Below, one piece after another: positions 13,592 to 26,900 of a stretch of DNA of 64,000 nucleotides. A program made the translations under genes and the position numbers. Within the stretch, counting starts at the first letter, position 1. Each line of letters starts with the position of its first letter. The DNA lies in the NCBI GenBank assembly GCA_949130495.1, contig OX422210.1, forward strand, positions 495,977,760-496,041,759, read 5' to 3'. This DNA is from Sambucus nigra (lineage: Eukaryota; Streptophyta; Magnoliopsida; Dipsacales; Adoxaceae). The notes beneath the pieces were generated by a model that worked only from the letters and a program-made list of their open reading frames with translations, did no database searches and was not told where the DNA came from.

Positions 13592-15095
13592 ATAGAGATA
13601 GGATTAAAAACTTGGCGTCAGAGGGTGAAAACTTGAAACCGCCCTCGAACATCCCCGTGGGTGGCACCAACACCTCCCACGAGACCAATGCAACTCATAG
13701 GAACTGGCCCCGAAGACGGGGGTCTCCCGATTTGAGAATACGACGATAATTGACATATTTCTAGACATAGGCTTAAAAACATGGCGTTAGAGGGTTAAAA
13801 CTCGAAACAGCCCCCGAACATCCCCGTGGTGGCACCAACACCTCCCACGGGACAAATATAACTCGTAGGAACTGACCCCGCAGCTGCGGGTCTCCCTGTT
13901 TGAGAATACGATGATAACAGACTCATTTCTAGACTTAGGCTTAAAAATATGGCGTTAGAGGGTGAAAACTCGAAACAGACCCCGAACGTCCTCGTGGGTG
14001 GCACCATCACCTCCCATGGGACCAATGTAACTCGTAGGAACTAACCATGCTATCGTAAGACTCTCGGTTTTAGAATACGGTGGTAATTAGCATATTTCTA
14101 AACTTAGGCTTAAAAACATGGCGTTAGAGGGTGAAAAATCGAAACAGCCTCCGAACGTCTCCGTGGGTGGCACCAACACCTCCCACGGAACCATTGTAAC
14201 TCGTAGGAACTGAAGACGCAGCCGCGGGAATCCCAGTTTGAGAATACGATGGTAATTTGCATATTTCAAGACTTAAACAAAACATGGCGTTAGAGGGTGA
14301 AAACTCGAAACAGCTGCCGAACGTCCTCGTGGGTGGCACCAAAACCTCCCACGGGACCAATGTAACGCGTAGGAACTAACCACGCAGTCGTGGGACATCC
14401 GGTTTGAGAATACGATGGTAATTTGTATATTTCTAGACTTAAACAAAACATTGCATTAGAGGGTGAAAACTCGAACCCCTGAACGCCCCGTCGGTGGCAC
14501 CAACACCTCCTAGGGGACCAATGCAACTTGTAGGAACTGTCCCGCAGACGCGGGCCTCCCGGTTTGAGAATACGATGATAATTTACATGTTTTTAGACTT
14601 AGGCTTAAAAACATGGCGTCAGAGGGTGAAAACTCAAAATAGTCCCCGAACGTCCCCGTGGGTGGCACCAACACCTCCCACGGGACCAATGTAACTCGTA
14701 GGAACTGACCACGCAGCCGCGGGACTTCCGATTTGAGAATACGACGATAATTTGAATATTTCTAGACTTAAACAAAACATGGCGTTAGAGGGTGAAAACT
14801 CGAAACTGCCACCGAACGTCCCTGTGGGTGGCACCAACAACTCCCACGGGACCAATGTTACTCTAGGAACTGACCACGCCGCTGCGGTACTCCCGATTTG
14901 AGAATACGATGGCAATTTGGATATATCTAGACTTAGGCTTAAAAACATGGCGTTAGAGGTTCAAAACTCGAAACATCCCCGGAACGTCCCCGTGGGTGGC
15001 ACCAAAACCTCCCACGGTACCAATGTAACTCGTAGGAACGGACCTCGCAGTTGCGGGTCTCCCAGTTTGAGAATACGACGATAATTGACACATTT
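13592..15095. repeat. HOR unit 6 (1504 bp, A type shortened by three monomers)
   Basis: It follows unit 4 at an offset of 4019 bp until about 14290, then continues at an offset of about 3508 bp, so some 511 bp (three monomers) is missing at about 14290-14310. The intact CCGTGGTGGCACC form is present near 13827. Confidence 0.78.
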
Positions 15096-17100
15096 CTAGA
15101 GATAGGCTTAAAAACTTGGCGTTAGAGGATGAAAACTCGAAAACACCCCCGAACATCCCCGTTGGGTGGCACCAACACCTCCCACAGGGCCAATGCAACT
15201 CGTAGGAACTAACCCCAAAGACGGGGGTCTCACGATTTGAGAATACGACGATAATTGACATATTTCTAGACTTAGGCTTAAAAACATGGCGTTAGAGGGT
15301 TAAAACTCGAAAACAGCCCCCGAACATCCCCGTGGGCGGGACAAATATAACTCGTAGGAACTGACCCCGCAGCCGCGGGTCTCCCTGTTTGAGAATACGA
15401 CAATAACAGGTACATTTCTAGACTTAGGCTTAAAAACATGGCGTTAGAGGGTGAAAACTCGAAACAGACCCTAAATGTCCTCGTGGGTGGCACCAACACC
15501 TCCCACGGGACCAACGTAACTCGTAGGAACTATCCACGCTGTCGCGAGACTCTCGATTCTAGAATACGGCGATAATTTGCATATTTCTAAACTTAGGCTT
15601 AAAAACATGGCGTTAGAGGGTGAAAACTCAAATTAGCCCTCGAACGTCCCCGTGGGTGGTACCAACACCTCCCACGGAACCAATTTAACTCGTAGGAACT
15701 GACCACGCAACTGCGGGACTCCCAGTTTGAGAATACGATTGTAATTTTCATATTTCTAGACTTAGGGTTAAAAACATGGCATTAGATGGTGAAAATTCGA
15801 AACACCTCCCATCCGTCCCCCTGGGTGGCACCAACACCTTCCGCGGGACCAATGTAACTCGAAGGAACTGACCCCATAGCCGCGGGTCTCCCGGTTTGAG
15901 AATACGATGATAATTTGTATATTTCTAGACTTAGGCTTAAAAACATGGCGTCAGAGGGTGAAAACTCAAAACTGCTCCCGAACGTCCCCGTGGGTGGCAC
16001 CAACAACTCCCATGGGACCAATGTAACTCATAAGACCTGACCACGCAGTTGCGGGACTCCCAGTTTGGGAATACGACGGTAATTTGCATATTTTTAAACT
16101 TAAACAAAACATGGTGTTAGAGGGTGAAAACTCGAACCAGCCCCCGAACGTCCCCGTGGGTACCACCAACACCTCCCAAGGGACCAATGCAACTCGTAGT
16201 TACTGACCCCGCAGATGCGGGTCTCCCGGGTTGAGAATACGACGATAATTGTCATATTTCTAGACTTATGCTTAAAAACATGGCGTTAGAGAGTGAAAAC
16301 TCGAAATATCCCCTGAACGTTCCCGTGGGTGGCACCAACACCTCCCACGGGACCAATGTAACTCATAGGAACTGATCACGCAACCAAGGGACTCCCGATT
16401 TTAGAATGCGATGATAATTTATATATTTTTGGACTTAGGCTTAAAAACATGTCGTTAGAGGGTGAAAACTCGAAACAGCCCCCGAACGTCCCCGTGGGTG
16501 ACACCAACACCTCCCACGGGAATAATCAAACTCGAAGGAACTGCCCCCGCAGCTGCGGGTATCCTGGGATGAGAATACGCTGATAATTTTCATATTTCTA
16601 GACATAAGCTTAAAAACGTGGCGTCAGAGGGTGAAAACTCGAAACTGCCCCCGAAAGTCCCCGTGGTGGCACCAACACCTCCCACGGGACCAATGTAACT
16701 CGTAGGAACTGACCATGCAGCCGCGGGACTCCCGGTTTGAGAATACGACGGTAATTTGGATATTTCTAGACTTAAACAAAACATGGTGTTTGAGGGTGAA
16801 AAGTTGAACCAGCCCCCGAACGTCCCCGTGGGTGGCACCAACACCTCCCAGGGGACCAATGCAACTCGTAGGAACTGACCCCACGGACGCGGGTCTCCCG
16901 ATTAGAGAATACGAGGATAATTAACATATTTCTAGACTTAGGCTTAAAAACATGGCGTTAGAGGGTGAAAACTCGAAATAGCCCCCGAACGTCCCCGTGG
17001 GTGGTACCAACACCTCCCATGGGACCAATGTAACTCGTAGGAACGGACCCCGTAGCTGCGGGTCTCCTTGTTTGAAAATACGACGATAATTGACGCATTT
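15096..17100. repeat. HOR unit 7 (2005 bp, B type)
   Basis: It carries the 18-bp hairpin-loop deletion at about 15330. It closely matches unit 3 (7569-9572). The next unit begins at 17101 but similarity stops within about 65 bp, which marks the edge of the homogenised domain. Confidence 0.78.
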
Positions 17101-17439
17101 CTAGAGATAGGCTTAAAAACTTGGTGTTAGAGGGTGAAAACTAGAAACCGCCCTCGGACATCCCCGTGGGTGGCACCAACACCTCCCATGGGACCAATGT
17201 AACTCATAGGAACTGCCCCCGCAGTCGCGGGTCTCCCTGTTTAAGAATACGATTAACACATTTCTGGACTTAGGCTTAAAAACATGGCATTAGAGGGTTG
17301 AAACTCGAAACAGGCCCCGAACGTCCCCGTGGGTAGCACCAACACCTCCCACGGGACCAATGTAACTCGTAGGAGTAGACCACGCAGTCGCGAGACTCCC
17401 GGTTTGAGAATATGATGGTAATTTTCATATTTCTAGACT

Positions 17440-17545
17440 TAGGCTTAAAAACATGGCGTTAGAGGGTGAAAACTGAAAACAGTCCCCGAACGTCCCCGTG
17501 GGTGGCACCAATACCTCCCACAAAACCACGGTAATTTGCATATTT
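17440..17545. repeat. Truncated satellite monomer
   Basis: The sequence passes from CCTCCCACAAAACC directly into ACGGTAATTTGCATATTTC near 17527. About 56 bp is missing, covering the CAATGTAACTCGTAGG block and the whole GC-rich tail. It lies about 0.3 kb past the end of the 12-monomer HOR domain, in a stretch of generally more divergent monomers. Confidence 0.7.
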
Positions 17546-20500
17546 CTAGACTTAGGTTTAAAAACATGGCGTTACAGGATGAAGTTTTGAAACACCTCCC
17601 GAACGCCACCGTGGGTGGCACCAACACCTTTCACGGGAACAACGTAATTCGAGGGAACTGACCGCGTGGCCACGGGTCTCCCGATTTGAGAATACGGTGA
17701 TAATTTTCATATTTTTAGACTTAGGCTAAAAAACATGGCGTCAGAGGGTTAAAACTCGAAACAACCACCGAACGTCCCCGTGGGTGGCACCAACACCTCC
17801 CACGGGACCGATGTAACTCGTAGGAACTGACCGTGCAGCCACGGGACTCCCGGTTTGAGAATACGATGATAATTTGCTTATTTCTAGGCTTAGGCTTAAA
17901 AACATGGCGTTAGACGGTAAAAACTTAAAACAACCCCCGAACGTCCCCGTGGGTGGCACCAACACCTCCCATGAGACTAATGCAACTCGAAGGAACTGAC
18001 CCCGCAGCCGCGGGTCTCCCAGTTTGAGAATACGACAATAATTTGCATGTTTCTAGATTTAATATTAAAAACATCGCATCAGAGGGTGAAATCTCGAAAC
18101 AACCCCCAAACGTCCCAGGGGGTGGAACCAACACCTCCCACGGACCAATGTAACTCGTAGGAACTTACCACGCAGCCGCGGGACTCCCGGTTTGAGAATA
18201 CGATGGCAATTTGTATATTTCTAAACTTAAACAAAACATGGCGTTAGAGGGTGAAAACTCAAAACTGCCCCCGAACGTCCCTGTGGGTGGCACCAACAAC
18301 TCCCACGGGACCAATGTACTCGTAGGAACTAACCACGCAGCCCCGATAATCTCGAGTTGAGAACACGACGGTAATTTACATATATATAGACTTAGGCATA
18401 AAAACATGGCGTTAGAGGGTGAAAACTCGAAACAGCCCCCGAACGTCCCCGTGGGTGGCACCAACACCTCCCACAGGACCAATGTAACTCGTAGGAACTT
18501 ACCCCGCAGCCCCGGGACTCCCTATTTGAGAATACGATGATAATTGACACATTTCTAGACATAGGCTTAAAATAAGGCGTTAGAGGGTGAAAACTCGAAA
18601 CAGCCCGTGTGCGGCACCAACACCACCCACGGGACCAATGTAACTGGTAGGAACTAACCCCGCAGCCGCGGGTCACCTTATTTGAGAATACGATGATAAT
18701 TAACACATTTCTAGCCTTAGGCTTAAAAACATGGCGTTAGAGGGTGAAAACTCGAAAAAGCCCTCAAACGTCCCCGTCGGTTGCACCAACACCTCCCATG
18801 GGACCAATGTAACTCGTGGGAACTGACCACGCAGTCGCGAGACTCCCGATTTGAGAATATGAAGGTAATTTTCATATTTTTATACATAGGCTTAAAATCA
18901 TGGCATTAGAGGGTGAAAACTCAAAACAGTCCCCGAACATCCCCGTGGGTGGCACCAATACCTCCCACGAAACCAATGTAACGCGTAAGAACGGACCACG
19001 CAATCGCGGGACTCCCGGTTTGAGAATACGATGAAAATTTGCATATTTCTAGACTTAAACAAAACATGGCGTTAGAGGGTGAAAACTAGAAGAAGTCCCC
19101 AAACGTCCCCGTGGGTGGCACCAACACCTTCCACGGATCAACGTAATTCGAAGGAACTGACCCCGCAGCCGCGGGTCTCCCATTTTGAGAATATGACGAT
19201 AATTTGCATATTTCTTAACATAGGATAAAAAACATGGCGTCAGAGGGTGAAAACTCGAAACAGCCCCCGAACGTCCCCTTGGGTGGCACAAACACCTCCC
19301 ATCGGACTAATGTAACTCATAGGAACTGACCACGCAGCCGCGGGAATGCCGGTTTGAGAATACGACGGTAATTTGCATATTTCTAGACATAAAGAAAACA
19401 TGGCGTTAAAGGGTGAAAACTCGAAACAGCCCACGAACGTCCCCGTGGGTGGCATCAACACCTCCCACGGGACCAATATAACTCGTAGGAACTGACCCCA
19501 CGGACACGGGTCTCCCGGTTTGAGAATACGATGATAATTGACATATTTCTGGACTTAGGCTTCAAAACATGGCGTTAGAGGGTGAAAACTCAAAACAGAC
19601 CCCGAACGTCCCCGTGGGTGGAACCAACACCTCCCACGGGACCAATATGACTCGTATTAACTAACCACGCAGTCGCGAGACTCTCAATTTGAGAATACGA
19701 CAGTAATTTGCATATTTCTAAACTTCGGCTTAAAAAAATGGCGTTAGAGGGTGAAAACTCAAAACAGATCCCGAACGTCCTCGTGGGTGGCACCAACACC
19801 TCCCATGAGACCAATGTAACTTGAGGAACTGACATCGTAGCCGCGGGTCTCCTTGTTAGAGCATACGATGATAATTGACACATTTCTGGACTTAGGCTTA
19901 AAAATATTGCGTTAGAGGGTGAAAACTCGAAACAACCCCCGAACGTCCCTGTGGGTGGACCAACACTTCCCACGGAACCAATGTAACTCGTAGGAACTGA
20001 CCACGTAGGCACGGGACTACCAGTTTGAGAATACGATGGTAATTTCCATATTTCTAGACTTAGGGTTAAAAACATGGCGTTAGAGGGTGAAAATTCGAAA
20101 CACCTCCCGAACGTCCCCGTGGGTGGCACCAACACCTTCCGCGGGACAAATGTAACTCGAAGGAACTGCCCCCGCAACCACGGGTCTCCCAGTTTGATGA
20201 TACGACGATAATTTTCATATTTCTAGACTTAGGCTTAAAAACATGACGTCAGAGGGTGAAAACTCAAAACAGCCCCCGAACGTTCCCGTGGGTGGCACCA
20301 ACACCTCCCACGGGACCAATGTAACTCGTAGGAAGTGACCACGCAGTCGTGTGACTTCCGATTTGATAATACGACGGTAATTTGCATATATCAAGACTTA
20401 GGCTTAAAACGTGGCGTTAGAGGGTGAAAACTTAAAACAGCCCACGAACGTCCCTCTGGGTGGCACCAACACCTCCCACGAAACCAATGTAACTCGTATT

Positions 20501-20999
20501 AACTGACCACGCTGCCGCGGGACTCCCAGTTTGAGAATACAACGATAATTTTCATATTTCTAGACTTAGGGTTGAAAACATGGCGTTGGAGGGTGAAAAT
20601 TCGAAACACCACCCGAACGTCCCCGTGGGTGGCACCAACACCTTCTGCGGGACCAATGTAACTCGAAAGAACTAACCCCGCAACCGTGGGTCTCTCGGTT
20701 TGAGAATACGACAATAATTTTCATATTTCTAGAATTAGGCTAAAAACATGGCGTCAGAGGGTGAAAACGAAACAGCCCCCGAACGTCCCCGTGGTTGCAC
20801 CATCACCTCCCACGGGATCAATGTAACTCGTAGGAACTGACCACGCAGCCGCGGGACTCCCTGTTTGAGAATACAACGGTAATTTGTATATTTCTAGACT
20901 TAAACAAAATATGGATTTTGAGGGTGAAAACTCGAACCAGCCCCCAAACGTCCCCGTGGGTGGCACCAACACCTCCCACGTGACCAATGCAACTCATAG

Positions 21000-23900
21000 G
21001 AACTGACCCCAAAGATGCGGGTCTCCCGATTTGAGAATACGATGATAATTGACATATTTCTAGTCTTAGATTTAAAAATATGGCGTTAGAGGGTGAAAAC
21101 TCGAAACAACCCATGAACGTCCCATGGGTGGCACAAACACCTTCCACGAGACCAATGTAAGTCGTAGGAACTGACCACGCAGTCGCGGGACTCCCGGTTT
21201 GAGAATACAACCACAATTTGCGTATTTCTAGACTTAGGCTTAAAAACATGGCGTTAGAGGGTGAAAACTCTTAACAGTACCCAAACCTCCCCGTGGGTGG
21301 CACCAACACCTCCCACGGGACCAATGTGACGCGAAGGAACTGACCTCGCAGCCGTGGGTCTCTCGGTTTGAGAATACGACGATAATTTTCATATTTCTAG
21401 GTTTAGGCTTAAAAACATGTCGACGAAGGGTGAAAACTCGAAACAGCCCCCGAACGTCCCCGTGGGTGGTGCCAACACCTCCCACGGGACCTATGTAACT
21501 CGTAGGAACTGGCCACGCAGCCGCGGGACTCCCGGTTTGAGAATACGACTGTAATTTCCATATTTTTATACTTAAATAAAACTTGGCGTTAGAGGGTGAA
21601 AACTCGAAACAGCATTCGAACGTCCCCGTGGGTAGCACCAACACCTCCCTTGGGCCCGCAGACGCGGGTCTCCCAGTTTGAGAATACGATGGTAATTTGC
21701 ATATTTGTAGACTTAATCAAAACATGGCGTTAGAGGGTGAGAACTCGAAACAGCCCCCCATCATCCCCGTGGGTGGCACCAACACCTCTCACTGGACCAA
21801 TGTAACTCATAGGAACTCACCACCCAGTCGCAAGACTCCCGGTTTGAGAATACGATGGTAATTTGCATATTTTTAGACTTAGGCTTAAAAACATGGCGTT
21901 AGAGGGTGAAAACTAGAAACAGCCCACGAACGACACCGTGGGTGGCACCAACACCTCCCACGGGACCAATGTAACTCGTAGGAACTAACCACGCAGCCAC
22001 GAGACTCCCTATTTGAGAATACGATGGTAATTTGTATATATTGAGACTTAATTAAAACATGGCGTTAGAGGGTGAAAACTCAAAACAGATCCGGAACGTC
22101 CCCGTGGGTGGCACCAACACCTCCCGCGGGACCAATGTAACTCGAGGAACTGACCCCGCAGCCGCGGGCCTCCCTGTTTGAGCATACGGCAATAATTGAC
22201 ACATTTCTTGACTTAGGCTTAAAAACATGGCGTTAGAGGGTGAAAACTCGAAACAACCCCCGAACGTCCCCGTGGGTGGACCAGCACCTCCCACGGGACC
22301 AATGTAACTCGTAGGAACTGACCACGCAGCCAGGGGACTACCAGTTTGAGAATACGATGGTAATTTCCATATTTCTAGACTTAGGGTTAAAAACATGGCG
22401 TTAGAGGGTGAAAATTCGAAACACCTCCCGAACGTCCCCGTGGGTGGCACCAACACCTTTCGCGGGACAAATATAACTCGAAGGAACTGCCCCTACAACC
22501 ACAGGTCTCCCGGTTTGATAATATGACGATAATTTGCATATTTTTAGACTTAGGCTTAAAAACATGGCGTTAGAGGGTGAAAACTCGAAACAGCCCCCGA
22601 AAGTCCCCGTGGGGGGCACCAACACCTCCCACGGGACAAATGTAACTCAAAAGAACTGACCCCACAGATGCGGGTCTCCCGGTTTGAGATTACGATGATA
22701 ATTGACATATTTCTAAACATAGGCTTAAAAACATGGCGTTAGAGGGTGAAAACTCGAAACAGCCCCCGAACGTCCCCGTGGGTGGCACCAACACCTCTCA
22801 CAGGACCAATGTAACTCGTATGAACTGAAAACGCAGCCGAGAGTCTCCCTATTTGATAATACGATGGTAACTTGCATATTTCTAGACTTAGGCTTAAAAA
22901 TATGGCGTTAGAGGGTGAAAACTCGAAACAGCCCCCGAACGTCACCGTGGGTGGCACCAACACCTCCCATGGGACCATGTAACTCGTAGGAACTGGCCAT
23001 GCAGCCGCGGGACTCCCGGGTTGAGAATACAACGGTAATTTTCATATTTTTAGACTTAAACAAAACATGGCGTTAGAGGGTGAAAATAAGAAACAGCTCC
23101 CAAATGTCCCCGTGGGTGGTACCAACACCTCCCACGAGACCACTGTAACACGTAAGAACGAACCCAACAGCCGCGGGTCTCCCGGTTTGAGAATACAACG
23201 ATAATTGACATATTTCTAGACTTAGGCTTAAAAACATGGCGTTAGAGGGTGAAAACTCGAAGTAGCCCCTAAACGTCCCCGTGGGTGGCACCAACGCCTC
23301 CCATGGGACCAATGTAACTCGTAGGAACTGACCACGCAGCCGCGAGACTCCCGGTTTTAGAATACTATGATTATTTGCATATTACTAGACTTAGGCTTAA
23401 AAACATGGCATTAGAGGGTGAAAACTCGAACCACCCCGAACGTCCCCATTGGTGGCACCAACACCTCCAACGGGACCCATGTAACTCATATGAATTGACC
23501 ACACAGCCGCGGGACTCCCGGTTTGAGAATATGACAGAAATTTGCATATTTCTAAACTTAAACAAAACATGGCGTTAGAGGGTGAAAACTCGAAACAGCC
23601 CATGAACGTGCCTGTGGGTGGCACCAACACCTCCCACGGGACCAATGTAACTCACAGGAACTGACCCCGCAGCCGCGGGTCTCTTGATTTGAGAATACGA
23701 CGATAATTGACATATTTCTAGATTTAGGATTAAAAACATGGCATTAGAGGGTGAAAACTCGAAATAGCCCCTGAACATCCCCGTGGGTGGCACCAACACC
23801 TCCCACGGGACCAATGTAACTCATAGGAACTAACCACTCAGCTGCGGGACTCCGAGTTTGAGAATACGATGGTAATTTGCATATTTCTAGTCCAAGGATT

Positions 23901-26900
23901 AAAAAGATGGCGTTAGAGGGTGAAAACTTGAAACAGCCCCCGAACATCCCCGTGGGTGGCACCAACACCTCTCACGGGACCAATGTAACTCGTAGGAACT
24001 TACCACACAGTCGCAAGACTCCCGATTTGAGAATACGATGGTAATTTGCATATTTCTAGACTTAGGCTTAAAAACGTGGTGATAGAAGGTGAAAACTCAA
24101 AACAGTCCCCGAACGTCCCCGTTGGTGGCACCAACACCTCCCACGAGACCAATGTAACTCGTAGGAACTGACCACGCTGCCGCGGGACTCCCTATTTGAG
24201 AATACAATGATAATTTGCATATTTCTAGACTTAGGGTTAAAAACAGGGCATTAGAGGGTGAAAATTCGAAACACCTCCCGAACTTCCCCGTGGGTGGCAC
24301 CAACACCTTCTGCGGGACCAATGTAACTCGAAGGAACTGACCCCGCAGCCGCGGGTCTCTCGGTTTGAGAGTACGACGATAATTTGCATGTTTCTAGAAT
24401 TAGGCTAAAAAACATGACGTCAGAGGGTGAAAATGAACCAGCCCCCGAACGTCCCCAAAGGTTGCACCATCACCTCCCACAGGATCAATGTAACTCGTAG
24501 GAACTAACTACGCAGACGCGGGACTCCCTATTTAAGAATACAACGATAATTTGTATATTTCTAGACTTTAACAAAACATGGCGATTGAGGGTGAAAACTC
24601 GAACCATCCCCCGAACATCCCCGTGGGTGGAACCAACACCTCCCACGGGACCAATGTAACTCATAGGAACTGACCCCGAAGACGCGGGTCTCCCGATTTG
24701 AGAATAGGATGATAATTGACATATTTCTTGACTTAGGCTTAAAAATATGGCGTTAGAGGGTGAAAACTCGAAACAATCCCTAAACGTTCCCGTGGGTGCC
24801 ACAAACACCTCCCACGGGACCAATGTAACTCGTAGGAACTGACCACGCAGCCGCGGGACTCCCGATTTGAGAATACGGCCATAATTTGCGTATATCTAGA
24901 CTTAGGATTAAAAACATGGCGTTAGAGGATCAAAACTCGAAACAGCCCCCGAACGTCCCCGTGGGTGGGACCAACACCTCCCACGGGACAGATGTAACTC
25001 GAACGAACTGACCTCGGAGCCGTGGGTCTCTCGATTTGAGAATACGACGATAATTGGCATATTTCTAGACTTAGGCTTAAAAACATGTCGATGAAGGGTG
25101 AAAACTCGAAACAGCCCCCGAACGTCCCCGTGCGTGGCACCAACACCTCCCACGGGACCAATGTAACTCGTAGGAACTGACCACGCAGCTGCGGGACACC
25201 CGATTTGAGAATAAGACGATAATTTGCATATATCTAGACTTAATTAAAACATGGCGTTAGAGGGTGAAAACTCGAAACAGCCGCCCAACATCCCCGCGGG
25301 TGGCACCAACACCTTTCACTGGACTAATGTAACTCGTAGAAACTCACCACCCAGTCGTGAGACTCCCGGTTCGAGAATACGATGGTAATTTGCATATTTT
25401 TAGACTTAGGCTTAAAAACATGCCGTTAGAGGGTGAAAACTAGAAACAGCCAACGAACGTCCCCGTGGGTGGCACCAACACCTCCCACGAGACCAATGTA
25501 ACTCGTAGGAACTAACCACGCAGCCGCGGGACTACCAATTTGAGAATACGACGGTAATTTGTATATATTGAGACTTAATTAAAACATGGCGTTAGAGGGT
25601 GAAAACTCAAAACAGATCCCGAACATCCCCGTGGGTGGCACCAACACCTCCCACGGGACCAATGTAACTCGAGGATGTGACCCCGCAGCCGCGAGTCTCC
25701 CTGTTTGAGCATACGACAATAATTGACACATTTCTAGACTTATGCTTAAACACATGGCGTTAGAGGGTGAAAACTCGAAACAACGCCCGAACGTCCCCGT
25801 GGGTGGACCAACACCACCCACAGGACCAATGTAACTCGTAGGAACTGACCACGCAGCCACGGGACTAACAGTTTGAGAATACGATGGTAATTTCCATATA
25901 TCTAGACTTAGGGTTAAAAACATGGCGTCAGAGGGTGAAAATTCGAAAGATCTCCCGAACGTCCCCGTGGGTGGCACCAACACCTTCCGCGGGACAAATG
26001 TAACTTGAAGGAACTGCCCCCGCAACCACGGGTCTCCCGGTTTGAGAATACGACGATAATTTGCATATTTCTGGACATAGGCTTAAAAACATGGCGTTAG
26101 AGGGTGAAAACTCGAAACAGCCCCCGAACGTCCCCGTGGGTGGCACCAACACCTCTCACCGGACCAATGTAACTCGTATGAACTGAAAATGCAGCCGCAA
26201 GACTCCTTATTTGATAATACGATGGTAACTTGCATATTTCTAGATTTAGGCTTAAAAATATGGTGTTAGAGGGCGAAAACACAAAACAGCCCCCGAATGT
26301 CACCGTGGGTGGCACCAACACCTCCCATGGAACCATGTAACTCATAGGAACTGGCCACGCAGCCGCGGGACTCCCGGTTTGAGAATACAATGGTAATTTG
26401 CATATTTTTAGACTTAAACAAAAATGTGGCGTTAGGGGGTGAAAACCCGAAACAGCTCCTGAATGTCCCCGTGGGTGGCACCAACACCTCCCAAGGGACC
26501 ACTGTAACTCGTAGGAACGAACCCAACAGCCGCGGGTCTCTCGGTTTGAGAATACGACGATAATTGACATATTTCTAGACTTAGGCTTAAAAACATGGCA
26601 TTAGAGGGTGAAAACTCGAAACAGCCCCTGAACGTCCCCGTGGGTGGCACCAACACCTCCCACGGGACCAGTGTAACTCGTAGGAACTGACCACGCAGCC
26701 GCGGGACTCCCGGTTTGAGAATACTACGATTATTTTCATATTTCTAGACTTAGGCTTAAAATCATGGCATTAGAGGGTGACAACTCGAACCACCCCGAAC
26801 GTCCCCATTGGTGGCAGCAACACCTCCCACGGGACCAATATAACTCATATGAACTAACCACACAGCAGCGGGACTCCCGGTTTGAGAATACGACGGTAAT

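Larger units (their letters stand above)
2700..17165. repeat. Higher-order repeat domain: 12-monomer (~2.0 kb) units, alternating to a 24-monomer (~4.02 kb) period
   Basis: A rare variant CTAGAGATAGG (normal monomers have CTAGACTTAGG) falls at 3536, 5555, 7569, 9573, 11589, 13592 (with one base change), 15096 and 17101. Spacings are 2019, 2014, 2004, 2016, 2003, 1504 and 2005 bp, that is 12 monomers except one of 9. Alternate units match each other better: 5555 to 9573 is 4018 bp and 9573 to 13592 is 4019 bp. Similarity to the next unit is lost just after about 17165. Upstream, the 2.7-3.5 kb stretch matches 6.7-7.5 kb at an offset of about 4020, so the domain begins at or before 2.7 kb. Boundaries are approximate. 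Confidence 0.85.

Noticed and set aside
4217..20177. Longer minus-strand frames (130-195 codons), for example 4217-4639 and 19590-20177
   Set aside because: The extra length comes from single-base deletions or lost stops in individual monomers, and sequence in the extended part is again the monomer read in another frame. No domain or bias beyond the repeat.
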